From an uncultured Dysosmobacter sp. (GTDB taxonomy: Bacteria > Bacillota > Clostridia > Oscillospirales > Oscillospiraceae), in the NCBI GenBank assembly GCA_934565855.1, contig CAKTIO010000011.1:1-62005 (forward strand): a stretch of 62,005 nucleotides of DNA, written 5' to 3'. A program made the position numbers and the translations under genes. This document shows, one piece after another, positions 45,079-55,770 of the stretch (the first letter of the stretch is position 1; each line of letters starts with the position of its first letter). The notes under the pieces were generated by a model. It was not told the origin of the DNA, searched no databases, and was given only the letters and a program-made list of their open reading frames with translations.

Positions 45079-45101
45079 CCGCCGCTTCCGCGTTCTGCGT
45101 T

Positions 45102-45413
45102 TTAAACCTCCTCGTCCAGCGTCTCGATGAAAAAGCTCACCGGGCGGAAGCCGTCGTTGCAGGAGATCATTGCCGTGTTTCTCCGCTTCATCCATCCCTG
45201 ATAGATGTCCTCTCCCCCATATGCCAGCGTCATGACAAAGGGAGACATGCTCTCCCACGCGCTGCTGCACAGTCCCTCCGGCTTTTCCCAGCCGTGGGTC
45301 ACAAACACCTGTCCCTCGTGCAGGTCACAGGCGTACTGAATGGGATTTTCATACTCCGCCATCAGGTCAGGATAGCTTGCCATCCGCATGACGGTGATCC
45401 GGCATTTTTTCAC
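45102..45413 (-). CDS. TIGR04076-family protein
   Basis: 103 aa, matching my memory of the TIGR04076 pattern: KKCRITVMR start, central EGQVFVTHGWEKPEGLCSSAW and late MISCNDGFRPVSFFIE. Conserved Cys residues in these stretches suggest metal or cluster binding; function unknown. It lies 84 nt after the SPFH gene and may be co-transcribed. Confidence 0.75.
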   Translation of the reverse strand: MKKCRITVMRMASYPDLMAEYENPIQYACDLHEGQVFVTHGWEKPEGLCSSAWESMSPFVMTLAYGGEDIYQGWMKRRNTAMISCNDGFRPVSFFIETLDEEV

Positions 45414-45497
45414 AGGTTCCCACTCCTCTCCGTGCTTATGATAAAAGCAGCGGCAGGCTTCCCGCCTGCCGCTGTCTGCCGTTCCTCTGCGGACGGT

Positions 45498-46400
45498 TTA
45501 CTTGCCTTCGCCCTCCAGCAGCGTCTTGGCGGAAGCCGCCAGACCTGCCAGTCCCTGGATCTCCGAGGGAATGATGATCTTCGTTGCCTGACCGTCCGCC
45601 ACCTTCTGCATTGCCTCCAGCGCCTTGATCTTAATGACCTGGTCGTTGGGGTTCGCCTCATTCATCAGCTTAATGGACTGCGCCAGTGCGCTCTGCACCT
45701 TCATGATGGCCTCCGCTTCGCCCTCTGCCTTCATGATAGCAGCCTGCTTTTCCGCGTCTGCCCGCAGGATGGCGGACTGCTTTTCGCCCTCTGCCACCAA
45801 GATCTGGGACTGCTTCTGTCCCTCTGCCTGCAAAATGGCTTCCCGGCGCTCCCGCTCCGCCTTCATCTGCTTCTCCATTGCGTTCTGGATCTCCTTTGGC
45901 GGAATGATGTTCTTCAGCTCCACCCGGTTCACCTTGATGCCCCAGGGGTCGGTGGCTTCATCCAGAATGGCGCGCATCCGGGAGTTGATGACGTCGCGGC
46001 TGGTCAGGGACTGGTCCAGCTCCATGTCGCCGATGATGTTCCGCAGAGTGGTGGCGGTCAGATTCTCAATGGCGTTCATGGGATGCTCCACGCCGTAGGT
46101 ATACAGCTTGGGGTCCGTGATCTGGAAGTAAATGACCGTGTCGATCTGCATGGTGACGTTGTCCTTGGTGATGACCGGCTGGGGGGCAAAGTCCGCCACC
46201 TGCTCCTTCAGAGAGACCTTTTTTGCCACCCTCATGATAAAGGGGACCTTCAGGTGCAGACCCACGTTCCACACATCGTAGAACGCACCCAGGCGCTCCA
46301 CCACATATGCACGGGACTGCTGAACGATGTGAATGTTGCTGACAATGATGACCAGCACCAGCACCGCCAGAATGATCACTGCGAGAATACCGAAGCTCAT
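45498..46400 (-). CDS. SPFH/Band 7 (stomatin-like) membrane protein
   Basis: 300 aa with one N-terminal TM (about 4-22), the Band 7 domain starting VQQSRAYVVERLGAF, and a long Glu/Lys/Ala-rich coiled coil (EAILQAEGQKQSQILVAEGEKQ region, about 185-245). It forms membrane microdomain oligomers. It is translationally coupled to the NfeD gene (4-nt overlap), the usual pairing. Confidence 0.95.
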   Translation of the reverse strand: MSFGILAVIILAVLVLVIIVSNIHIVQQSRAYVVERLGAFYDVWNVGLHLKVPFIMRVAKKVSLKEQVADFAPQPVITKDNVTMQIDTVIYFQITDPKLYTYGVEHPMNAIENLTATTLRNIIGDMELDQSLTSRDVINSRMRAILDEATDPWGIKVNRVELKNIIPPKEIQNAMEKQMKAERERREAILQAEGQKQSQILVAEGEKQSAILRADAEKQAAIMKAEGEAEAIMKVQSALAQSIKLMNEANPNDQVIKIKALEAMQKVADGQATKIIIPSEIQGLAGLAASAKTLLEGEGK

Positions 46401-46843
46401 TTCATTACCTCCATTTTTTCACTTTGTTTCACGAAGAGCCGCACGCCCTCCATCTTCTCAATGGTCACCTGTTCTCCGGCAGGGATCACGCTGCCGTCCT
46501 CACTGCGGGCGGTCCAGGTCTTTCCGTCCACATACACCGCGCCGGTGGAATTTTCGTTATCGATGGTCTCCGTCACCTTCGCGTGCTCGCCCAGCACCCG
46601 GTCCGCGTTGGTGGGCACGATCCTTCCCGCTGTCATGCGCTTGACCAGCGGGCGGGTCAGTGCCAGCGCCACCGCCGAAACCAGCAGAAACGCAATGACC
46701 TGCGCCCACAGAGACAGGTCCAGCACCGCCAGCAGCAGCGCAGCCACGCTGCCCAGCGCAAACCAGATGGTCACCAGTCCGGCAGTTGCCGCCTCGATGA
46801 TGCCAAACACCACCACGGCACCCAGCCAGCCCCAAATCATCAT
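46397..46843 (-). CDS. NfeD-family membrane protein
   Basis: 148 aa, four hydrophobic helices followed by an OB-fold C-terminal domain (VLGEHAKVTETIDNENSTGAVYV). NfeD proteins accompany SPFH proteins and influence membrane fluidity or proteolysis. First gene of the NfeD-SPFH pair. Confidence 0.93.
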   Translation of the reverse strand: MMIWGWLGAVVVFGIIEAATAGLVTIWFALGSVAALLLAVLDLSLWAQVIAFLLVSAVALALTRPLVKRMTAGRIVPTNADRVLGEHAKVTETIDNENSTGAVYVDGKTWTARSEDGSVIPAGEQVTIEKMEGVRLFVKQSEKMEVMK

Positions 46844-46867
46844 GCTTCCGCGTCCTCCCTCCGCATT

Positions 46868-46890
46868 TTATGGTAGCTTTATCTTACCAT
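46868..46890. promoter_or_regulatory. Dyad upstream of the NfeD operon
   Basis: TATGGTA-N9-TACCATA, perfect 7-bp arms, 25 bp upstream of the NfeD start. Possible operator; regulator unknown. Confidence 0.45.
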
Positions 46891-46944
46891 ATCCCCCTGT
46901 GGGAATGTATTTCATTTCGGTAACAATTTTCATTTTTCACCGCA

Positions 46945-46973
46945 TTGCACACACTGCGAAATTCTGCTATACT
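46945..46973 (+). promoter_or_regulatory. Promoter of the rRNA methyltransferase gene
   Basis: TTGCAC (46945-46950), 17 bp, TATACT (46968-46973). Confidence 0.7.
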
Positions 46974-47030
46974 CCATAGAAGCAAAATAGGAGCAAATCC
47001 ACTTTTGAGATCATAAAGGAGGAGCGGCAT

Positions 47031-48143
47031 ATGATCCTGACCGTCCCCTGTCTGTTTGGACTGGAAAGCCTGGTCGCCGATGAAATGAAGCGGCTGGAGC
47101 TGAAAAATGTGCGCGCGGAAAATGGGCGCGTTCACTGTGAGGGCAGCTTTGCGGACATTGCCCGGCTGAACATCAACCTGCGCTGCGGCGCCCGGGTGCT
47201 GATGGAGCTGGGCAGCTTTTCCGCTTGGGACTTTGAAGCGCTGTTTCAGGGCGTTTACGCCCTGCCCTGGGAGGACTATATTCCCCGGGACGGAGAGTTC
47301 CCCGTCAAGGGCTACACTCTGAATTCCAAGCTGCACTCCGTCCCTGCCTGCCAAGCCATTGTCAAAAAGGCGTCTGCCAAGCGGCTGGGTGAAAAATATG
47401 GATTGGAGACCCTGCCGGAAACCGGCAGCCGCTACCAGATCCAGTTCTCCATCGTCAAGGACACCGCCACGCTGTATCTGGATACCTCCGGCGAAGGGCT
47501 CTACAAGCGGGGCTACCGGGCGCAGAACATGGGCGCGCCCCTACGGGAGACGCTGGCAGCCGCGCTGGTCACCCTCTCCCGCTACCGGGGACGGGACCCC
47601 TTCTGCGACCCCTTCTGCGGCAGTGGAACCATTCCCATTGAGGCGGCGCTCATCGCCAAAAACCGCGCGCCGGGACTGGACCGCAGCTTTTCCGCCCAAA
47701 AGTGGAAAAGCATGGACTCCCGTCTGTGGCTGGACGCCGCAGACGAGGCAATGGACAAGGAATTTCACGGGAGCTATGACATCTGGGGCGGAGACATTGA
47801 CCCCGCCGCCGTGGAGCTGGCGCGTCACAACGCCCAGCTGGCAGGCGTGGAGGACTGCGTCCGCTTTGAGGTGGCAGACGCCGGAAAATTCCACCGGGAC
47901 AGTGAATACGGGCAGCTGGTCACCAACCCGCCCTACGGCGAGCGCCTGCTGGAAAAGTCCGAAGCAGAGCAGCTATACCGGGTCTTTGGAGCCGCCTGCC
48001 GGGAGCTACCGCCCAAGTGGCGCGTTCTGGTTCTGTCCTCCCACACGGAGTTTGAACGGGCGTTCGGTCGCCTTGCCGACAAAAAGCGGAAGCTTTACAA
48101 CGGTATGCTGAAGTGTGACGCCTTTCTCTACACCGGTCGCTAA
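47031..48143 (+). CDS. THUMP-domain class I rRNA methyltransferase (RlmL/YpsC-like)
   Basis: 370 aa: N-terminal THUMP RNA-binding domain (about 1-160), then a Rossmann methyltransferase domain with DPFCGSGTIPIEAA (about residues 190-203) as SAM motif and the catalytic TNPPYGERL (about 301-309) typical of guanine-N2 methyltransferases. It probably methylates 23S rRNA, as the N-terminal half of RlmL does. The RBS GGAGGAG lies upstream. Confidence 0.93.
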   Translation: MILTVPCLFGLESLVADEMKRLELKNVRAENGRVHCEGSFADIARLNINLRCGARVLMELGSFSAWDFEALFQGVYALPWEDYIPRDGEFPVKGYTLNSKLHSVPACQAIVKKASAKRLGEKYGLETLPETGSRYQIQFSIVKDTATLYLDTSGEGLYKRGYRAQNMGAPLRETLAAALVTLSRYRGRDPFCDPFCGSGTIPIEAALIAKNRAPGLDRSFSAQKWKSMDSRLWLDAADEAMDKEFHGSYDIWGGDIDPAAVELARHNAQLAGVEDCVRFEVADAGKFHRDSEYGQLVTNPPYGERLLEKSEAEQLYRVFGAACRELPPKWRVLVLSSHTEFERAFGRLADKKRKLYNGMLKCDAFLYTGR

Positions 48144-48251
48144 ACCGCCGTTTTGTAATTTCCCGCAGAAATATTACGAATTGTTTTCACCTTTCACTGT
48201 TTTTCGCCTGCCAGCTCCGGCAGGCGGCGGAAAAGAAGGACCGGCAATCCC

Positions 48252-48282
48252 CTCCCCATGCCCGCGCATGGGGAGTTTTTCT
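48252..48282 (+). terminator. Terminator after the methyltransferase gene
   Basis: CTCCCCATGC (48252-48261) / GCATGGGGAG (48266-48275), 10-bp stem, CCGC loop, T5. A second hairpin GCCTGCC/GGCAGGC lies just upstream (about 48207-48227). Confidence 0.9.
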
Positions 48283-48367
48283 ATCCCTGCCTGCGAACAG
48301 CTCCGTCTCTGTTTTCCGGAACTGTAGACATTTACAAATTCTTCACAACTTTTTCTTCTCTACCCCC

Positions 48368-48396
48368 TTTACAAATGGAAGGTGATGTACTAAGAT
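48368..48396 (+). promoter_or_regulatory. groESL promoter
   Basis: TTTACA (48368-48373), 17 bp, TAAGAT (48391-48396), directly before CIRCE. Confidence 0.7.
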
Positions 48397-48403
48397 AACA
48401 GCG

Positions 48404-48430
48404 TTAGCACTCAAGAGAACAGAGTGCTAA
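48404..48430. promoter_or_regulatory. CIRCE operator (HrcA site)
   Basis: TTAGCACTC-N9-GAGTGCTAA, perfect match to the CIRCE consensus; HrcA represses groESL here until heat shock. Confidence 0.98.
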
Positions 48431-48454
48431 CATCAAAACTTGTTTATCATATGA

Positions 48455-48763
<309 letters not shown>

Positions 48764-48913
48764 TTCGTCCATCGCTCATCCCATTTCTAAAGTTCCTATT
48801 GCCGCGGCATGCACGCGCGGCAATATCCCGAACTCCCCAGCCGCCCCGGGCGGCGCCAGTCTACAGACTGGCAGGGGAAAATCTGAAGAGGGACAGCGTT
48901 CCCTCCTCTTTAA

Positions 48914-50572
<1,659 letters not shown>

Positions 50573-50603
50573 TCCGTCCCCGCAAAGCCTTGAAAACAAA
50601 GGA

Positions 50604-50661
50604 TTTTTCGCTGGCAATCTGATAAACTTACCACAAATTTACGACAATTGCCAACGAAAAA
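50604..50661. repeat. Imperfect inverted repeat downstream of groEL
   Basis: TTTTTCGCTGGCAAT (50604-50618) and ATTGCCAACGAAAAA (50647-50661) match at 14 of 15 positions around a 28-nt centre. That centre contains TTACCAC-N4-TTACGAC, a pair resembling one behind the integrase at the other end of the element. It could be part of an attachment region or just an RNA hairpin. Confidence 0.45.
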
Positions 50662-50680
50662 GCGCCGAGATATGTATGAA

Positions 50681-50716
50681 GCTACCGTCTGCATTTTGCA
50701 GGCGGTAGCTTTTTTC
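50681..50716 (+). terminator. groESL terminator
   Basis: GCTACCGTCTGC / GCAGGCGGTAGC 12-bp stem (one G-T pair), 5-nt loop, run of six T. Confidence 0.9.
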
Positions 50717-50866
50717 TTGCAAAAATACTCCCATGATCCACAGTGCTTCGCTCATTACTAAGAAAACCGGATTGAAAGAGAGTAAAAATATAAGAGAAAT
50801 AGAAAGAAAGATGCTCCTATGACACAGGATAAACCCGTGCCATAGAAGTGTTCTCTGTCATTGTCT

Positions 50867-51910
50867 CTATCGAGTGCACAAGCGGCCAATATCTTGGATC
50901 AATTCATCCACTTCATTGGGGAGTGTACTCCAGCTGGTGCAAAACCGCACACAAATATGTTCCTCATCTACGGTATGACTAATTTCAAATATATATTTCT
51001 TTGCCAGTACCGCAGCCTGGTCCCGGTGCAGGACTACAAACTGTTGGTTGGTCCAGCTGTCCATCCAGAATGGAATGCCGCTTTCTTGAAAAGCTTGCTT
51101 TAACCGCATGGCCTGCTGGTCCGCCTGTTCGGAAATTTTGAAATAAAGCCCATCCTGAAAGAGAGTGTAAAACTGGAGTCCCAAAAGCCATCCCTTTGCC
51201 AAAATGCCGCCGCACTGTTTCATATAAGTACGGAAGTGGTCACGCAAAAGAGGATTGCGGATGACGACCGCCTCGCCAAACAACGCGCCGCACTTGGTTC
51301 CTCCAATCGAAAACACATCTGTCAGCTCCGCCAGGTCAGCCATGGTCACATCACAGGATTCAGATGTCAATCCATATCCAAGCCGCGCACCATCCACATA
51401 CAAATATATTCCATACGTCTGGCAGGCTTCCTTGATCTCAGACAATTCCTTTTTGGAGTAGATGGTGCCAAATTCCGAGGGAAATGAGAGAAACACCATC
51501 TTGGGCTGGGTCAAATAATCCGCCTCGCCGCTTTGCTGGTAATGCTCCGCTTCCTGGATGATCGCTTCTGCCGTCAGCTTTCCATTGACCGCAGGCAGAG
51601 CATGGATCTTGTGCCCGATATGCTCTACCGAGCCCGCTTCGTGGTTGTTGATATGCCCGGTATCAGCGCTGATGACTCCCTGATAGGGACGAAGCGCAGC
51701 GGCGATTACGGTGTAGTTCACCTGTGTCCCGCCGACCATGAAGTGGATGTCCACATCTATGCCGTCCAGATATTCCCGGATCTTGTCTGCACCCTTTCGG
51801 CACCACTCGTCCAGGCCGTATCCCGGATAATTGATATTCTGTGTCTTCTGGCGCGATTCCAGAATAAGCGGATGCGCCCCCTGGCAGTAGTCGTTATTCA
51901 ACCGAATCAT
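50867..51910 (-). CDS. Threonine-aldolase-family PLP lyase (beta-eliminating)
   Basis: 347-aa PLP enzyme of the low-specificity threonine aldolase group. Marks are IRLNNDYCQGAHP at the start, ADTGHINNHEAGS, the Asp of YLYVDGARLGYGL and the PLP Lys in FSIGGTKCGALFGE. The start ATG overlaps the stop of the preceding gene (ATGA), so translation is coupled. It would cleave beta-hydroxy amino acids to glycine and an aldehyde. The substrate is not deducible. Confidence 0.88.
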   Translation of the reverse strand: MIRLNNDYCQGAHPLILESRQKTQNINYPGYGLDEWCRKGADKIREYLDGIDVDIHFMVGGTQVNYTVIAAALRPYQGVISADTGHINNHEAGSVEHIGHKIHALPAVNGKLTAEAIIQEAEHYQQSGEADYLTQPKMVFLSFPSEFGTIYSKKELSEIKEACQTYGIYLYVDGARLGYGLTSESCDVTMADLAELTDVFSIGGTKCGALFGEAVVIRNPLLRDHFRTYMKQCGGILAKGWLLGLQFYTLFQDGLYFKISEQADQQAMRLKQAFQESGIPFWMDSWTNQQFVVLHRDQAAVLAKKYIFEISHTVDEEHICVRFCTSWSTLPNEVDELIQDIGRLCTR

Positions 51911-52578
51911 ACCTGTTGTGCCCCCAATTGATTTGAAAATGCAAGCTCCGCCAAGTGCAGTCCTCGCTTGCCGCCCAGGTTGATCCCATTGACGCAGGCG
52001 ACACAGTAACATACCACATTCTCCGTGGTAATCTGTCGGCAGTATTCTCGCATCAGCCGCTCCTTTTCCTCCTGGGTGTGGGACACAAACAGACCCTCTG
52101 CCTCCTGCCCCAGCCGCTTCGGTGCCAACTCAGCATAGCGGGGCGGCAGGGGTTCGTAGAGAGAGTACCCGCAGAATTTTGTCAGTTCCCGATTTTCTTT
52201 CAGCTCCACAACTTCAATATTCAGGCGGCGCAGCACCTCACGGACTGCATCCTGCTCCGCCCGGTCATCGTGTGTCCGCCAGCAGTCCTGCACTGTCATG
52301 GTTTGATGCTGGTAGTTGGGGTAAGGGAAGGTATCGTCCTCCAGCATCAGTTCCCACAGGGAAATAATCTTTCCGGCGCGGCTGCTCTCCTTGAAGAATG
52401 TGGCGCAGGTGTTGCAGACATAGATCAGTGTGTCCGCCTCGGAAATTTTATTCAGGCTGGGACGGCAGCAGCCGGCCACCTCTGCGTCAAATTTTTCGCG
52501 CAAATAGTCCTTCACAATCCCGCTCAGTTTGGGATACTTGGCTGTAAATTTACAGCTTGGGAAATAGATCATACGCAT
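51907..52578 (-). CDS. Cys-rich iron-sulfur-type protein (CCG-domain-like)
   Basis: 223 aa with four Cys groups: FPSCKF near residue 8, a GCCRP pair near 37, VCNTCATFF near 54, and CYCVACVNGIN near 200. The spacing recalls the cysteine-rich CCG domain of HdrB/GlpC-like proteins that hold [4Fe-4S] clusters, but only one such set is present. No membrane segment. It lies between MalY and the aldolase in one transcription unit; a redox or cluster-dependent step on the same substrate is a guess. Confidence 0.6.
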   Translation of the reverse strand: MRMIYFPSCKFTAKYPKLSGIVKDYLREKFDAEVAGCCRPSLNKISEADTLIYVCNTCATFFKESSRAGKIISLWELMLEDDTFPYPNYQHQTMTVQDCWRTHDDRAEQDAVREVLRRLNIEVVELKENRELTKFCGYSLYEPLPPRYAELAPKRLGQEAEGLFVSHTQEEKERLMREYCRQITTENVVCYCVACVNGINLGGKRGLHLAELAFSNQLGAQQV

Positions 52579-52604
52579 ATTAAGGCCTCCCTGATTCTTG
52601 TGGA

Positions 52605-53798
52605 TTATTCATATAGCTCCAAGGCTTTTTTAACTCGCTCCATTCCCTCCATCAGGGCTTTCTTCGGTGCGGCAAGGTTCACGCGTTCAAAACCGGTGCT
52701 TTCCTCTCCGAAAATATAGCCTTCGTCTGCAAAAAACTGTGCGTGCATGTGCATGATCCGCTCTAACTCCGCACCGGAAAATCCATAAGCAGAAAAATCC
52801 ATCCAAAGCAGGTATGTCCCCTCCAGAGGTGTAATTCTCACCTTGGGCAAATACTTTCTGCAATAGGCGGTAATGCAGTCTGCGCAGTCCTTGATATGGA
52901 GCAGCAGAGCGTCAAACCAGTCCTCACACTCGTTGTATGCCGTTTCACAGGCGATGTAGGCCAGGGTGTTAAGACGGGAACCGCTGGCATAATTAGGCAG
53001 GTCCGCCGTGTAGTGGATTCGGAGTTCCTCATTGGGGATCAGAATATTGGAGCATTGAAGGCCAGCCAGGTTAAAGCTTTTGCTGGGAGAGGTGCAGATG
53101 ATGCTGTTGTCAGCAAATTCTGGCGATATGCTGGCAAAGGGTGTGTAATGATGGCCGGGCATTTCAAAATCACAATGGATTTCGTCAGATAGGATCAGAA
53201 TGTTATTATCGATACAGATACGGCCCAGCCGTTCCAGATCCTCCCGGGACCACACCCGTGATACCGGGTTGTGCGGATTGCAGAGCATAAACAGTTTTAC
53301 CGACCGATTCCTTGCCAGCTTCTCAAACAGCTCAAAGTCGATTTGATACACGCCATTTTCATCCCGGACCAGGGGGCAGTCTACACGTTTCCGCCCGGTT
53401 TTTTCAATGGCGCTGTGAAACAAATGATAGACCGGAGTCAAGGTGAGGATGCCGTCTCCAGGCGAGGAAAACGCTTTGATCGCCTCATAGAAGGCAAATA
53501 CAACACCCGGAGTAAATACGAACCATTCATCCTGAATCTCCCAGCCGTGACGGCGGCGGAACCAGTTCTTCACCGCCTCGAAGTAGCTGGGGGTGGCGTT
53601 ATTATAGCCCAGGATTGCTGTGTCCAGATACTGCTTCAGCCGTTCAGTCAGCACCGGCGGATGCTTCAGTTCCATATCCGCTACAGAAAATGGAATGACC
53701 TCTGGTGATACGTTTGGGTTCCATTCCAGCATCTGCATCCATTTCCGTGAGCCTGTATTGGCGCGGTGCGGTGCGGTAACAAAATCGTACTTCATCAT
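52605..53798 (-). CDS. MalY/PatB-family pyridoxal-phosphate C-S lyase
   Basis: 397-aa aminotransferase-fold protein. LLCNPHNPVSRVW-type motif MLCNPHNPVSRVW lies at about residues 162-174, and the PLP Lys is in SPSKSFNLAGLQ at about 232-243. MalY/PatB proteins are cystathionine beta-lyases or related C-S lyases releasing thiols, pyruvate and ammonia. Two adjacent ATGs; the first is used here with AGCAGG upstream. It is second in the operon after the AEC permease. Confidence 0.92.
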   Translation of the reverse strand: MMKYDFVTAPHRANTGSRKWMQMLEWNPNVSPEVIPFSVADMELKHPPVLTERLKQYLDTAILGYNNATPSYFEAVKNWFRRRHGWEIQDEWFVFTPGVVFAFYEAIKAFSSPGDGILTLTPVYHLFHSAIEKTGRKRVDCPLVRDENGVYQIDFELFEKLARNRSVKLFMLCNPHNPVSRVWSREDLERLGRICIDNNILILSDEIHCDFEMPGHHYTPFASISPEFADNSIICTSPSKSFNLAGLQCSNILIPNEELRIHYTADLPNYASGSRLNTLAYIACETAYNECEDWFDALLLHIKDCADCITAYCRKYLPKVRITPLEGTYLLWMDFSAYGFSGAELERIMHMHAQFFADEGYIFGEESTGFERVNLAAPKKALMEGMERVKKALELYE

Positions 53799-53822
53799 AA
53801 ACAACCTGCTTTCTTAATTTAT

Positions 53823-54737
53823 TTATCGACCCAATAAGCTCTGCGCAAGACAGAGGAATACCGGGAGCGTTGCCAGGGACAGGATCGTACTAAGACAGAC
53901 AGCTGTAACAGACAAAAGATAGTCCGCGCCCTGCTGACGGGCAAAGATGGCAATGTTGCCTCCGACAGAGGTGGCTGAGGCGATTAGGAGTGTCATCAGC
54001 ATGACGGTATTGTCTACCGGCAGAAAGCGGAACAGTCCAAGGGTCACAGAGGGAATGATAGCCAGACGAAGGGCCATGCAGAGCAAAAGCCCGTGGGTGT
54101 AATGGAACTGTTTCCAATCCATTTCCGCCAGATAGGTCCCCAAAACTACCATAGCCACTGGGGTGTTCATCGCCGTAATATGTCCAAGTACTTTCACAAG
54201 GACATCTGGATAGTGAACCGGGAGAAGGAACAATATGACCCCGAACAGGATGCTCAAAAGAACGGGATTTCGTAAAATAACCGTCGGCCGGATCACGGCC
54301 TTGTCTCCTGTCATAACGTATAGCCCATAAGTCCATTGAAATAAGTTCAACAGGGCCACATAGGCAGCAATGTAAAAGACCGCCTGCTCTCCCAAAAGGG
54401 CTTGGGCCAGCGGGATGCCCATAAAGCCGGCGTTGCCGAATGCGGAGGCAAAATTCAATATCCCGTGTCTGCTGCCGAATGCGGCATAGGAGATCCCCAT
54501 GGCCACCACCAGAGACAACAGGGACAGGACGGCAGACAGCACCAGACTTTTTGCCTGTTCCAGTGAAAACTCCACCATGTAGGATTTCAAAATGACACAT
54601 GGAATGATGACGTTGACCAGGATACTTCCCAACTCGCGGCTGCTTTGCTCAGACAGCATCCCGCGTTTCTTTAAAACAGCTCCACCGCCCATGAGAAGAG
54701 CCATAACAATGATCTGTCCCAATAATGCCGCCATCAT
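53823..54737 (-). CDS. AEC-family (auxin efflux carrier) permease
   Basis: 304 aa, ten predicted helices with the AEC pattern (FASAFGNAGFMGIPLAQALLG, and NTPVAMVVLGTYLAE in the middle). AEC proteins carry malate, malonate or amino-acid-like compounds. It is first gene of the minus-strand cargo operon, divergent from the AraC gene, and probably imports the substrate for the lyases. Confidence 0.9.
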   Translation of the reverse strand: MMAALLGQIIVMALLMGGGAVLKKRGMLSEQSSRELGSILVNVIIPCVILKSYMVEFSLEQAKSLVLSAVLSLLSLVVAMGISYAAFGSRHGILNFASAFGNAGFMGIPLAQALLGEQAVFYIAAYVALLNLFQWTYGLYVMTGDKAVIRPTVILRNPVLLSILFGVILFLLPVHYPDVLVKVLGHITAMNTPVAMVVLGTYLAEMDWKQFHYTHGLLLCMALRLAIIPSVTLGLFRFLPVDNTVMLMTLLIASATSVGGNIAIFARQQGADYLLSVTAVCLSTILSLATLPVFLCLAQSLLGR

Positions 54738-54774
54738 AACGATCTCAGCTTCCTTTCCTGTTATTTCCTCTTTG

Positions 54775-54820
54775 CGATTGCATTATATCGCGCTATATGA
54801 TACACTGAATATCAGTATAT
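54775..54820. promoter_or_regulatory. Divergent promoter/operator region of the AEC operon and AraC gene
   Basis: The minus strand has TATAAT (54787-54782) with a poor -35, and the dyad ACTGA-ATA-TCAGT (54804-54816) overlaps that -35 zone, as expected for an activator-dependent promoter. The plus strand has TTGCGA-18-TATGAT pointing to the AraC gene. Confidence 0.55.
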
Positions 54821-54852
54821 TCCTAAAATTATTAGAAATATTGAGGTCAGAA

Positions 54853-55770
54853 ATGGAATTGCAAAAAACTGTATCAAAGAAGCTGCGAATCGTCGAAGGG
54901 CTGCGGGCTAAGGTAGAGCCGGACGTCGGGGCATTTCCGATGGAATTTTTTCAACAGGAGTTTTCCCCCAGCACATATCAGTTGATCGACTGGCACTGGC
55001 ATACCGGCGTCCAATTCTGTTATGTCACGAAGGGGACGTTTCAGTTCCAGGTTGTCCGGGACACGATCCGGCTGGCTGAGGGAGAAGGCATTTTTATCAA
55101 TGCCCAGCAGGTACATACCGCTTTACCGGAGGGAACCTGCGGCGAGTACCTATGCTTGAATATTTCGCCCTATCTGCTGGGGTTGGAGGGGAGCGGCCTG
55201 TACCAGCAATACATGGCTCCAGTGATTTTTCAATCGCCGGTCCCTTACCTGATCTTCCAGAACAACGGCGGACATACAGGCAGAATATTAAAGCTGCTGG
55301 TGCAATGTAGCCGTGAGGCGCAGCAGGCGGATGGGCAATACGGTCTTGTGCTTCTGGCCCATCTGATCCTGCTGTGGGATGAACTGCGAAATGTTCTCCC
55401 GGAGTCCGGCAGCTGGGAGGAGTCCTCCAAAAATAACAGCAGGATGCAAAGTATCTTACAGTACCTACAGGACAATTACACACGGAAGATATCCTTGCAG
55501 GAGATCGCGGATCATGTGCATCTAAGCCGAAGTGAGTGCTCCCGTTTTTTCCGCTCCGTCTCCGGCCGGCCGCTGTTTCAATATTTGGCGGAGCTGCGGG
55601 TCAACCACAGCATTGAGCTTCTGGCCCACACGGATAAATCGATCACAGAGATCGCCTATGAAACCGGTTTTGGCAGTCAGAGCTATTTTAATCAGCGGTT
55701 TCGGATGATTAAGGGGATGCCGCCCGACCAATTCCGCAAATCGCTGTTTCAAAAGGAACGTGGGATGTAA
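54853..55770 (+). CDS. AraC-family transcriptional regulator
   Basis: 305 aa: N-terminal cupin-like sensor (IDWHWHTGVQFCYVTKG region, about 46-62) and C-terminal pair of HTH motifs (ISLQEIADHVHLSRSECSRFFRSVSG and SITEIAYETGFGSQSYFNQRFRMIKGMPP) typical of AraC. The start ATG at 54853 has GAGG upstream with moderate spacing; longer readings would run across the divergent promoter. It probably activates the AEC-MalY operon in response to its substrate. Confidence 0.93.
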   Translation: MELQKTVSKKLRIVEGLRAKVEPDVGAFPMEFFQQEFSPSTYQLIDWHWHTGVQFCYVTKGTFQFQVVRDTIRLAEGEGIFINAQQVHTALPEGTCGEYLCLNISPYLLGLEGSGLYQQYMAPVIFQSPVPYLIFQNNGGHTGRILKLLVQCSREAQQADGQYGLVLLAHLILLWDELRNVLPESGSWEESSKNNSRMQSILQYLQDNYTRKISLQEIADHVHLSRSECSRFFRSVSGRPLFQYLAELRVNHSIELLAHTDKSITEIAYETGFGSQSYFNQRFRMIKGMPPDQFRKSLFQKERGM

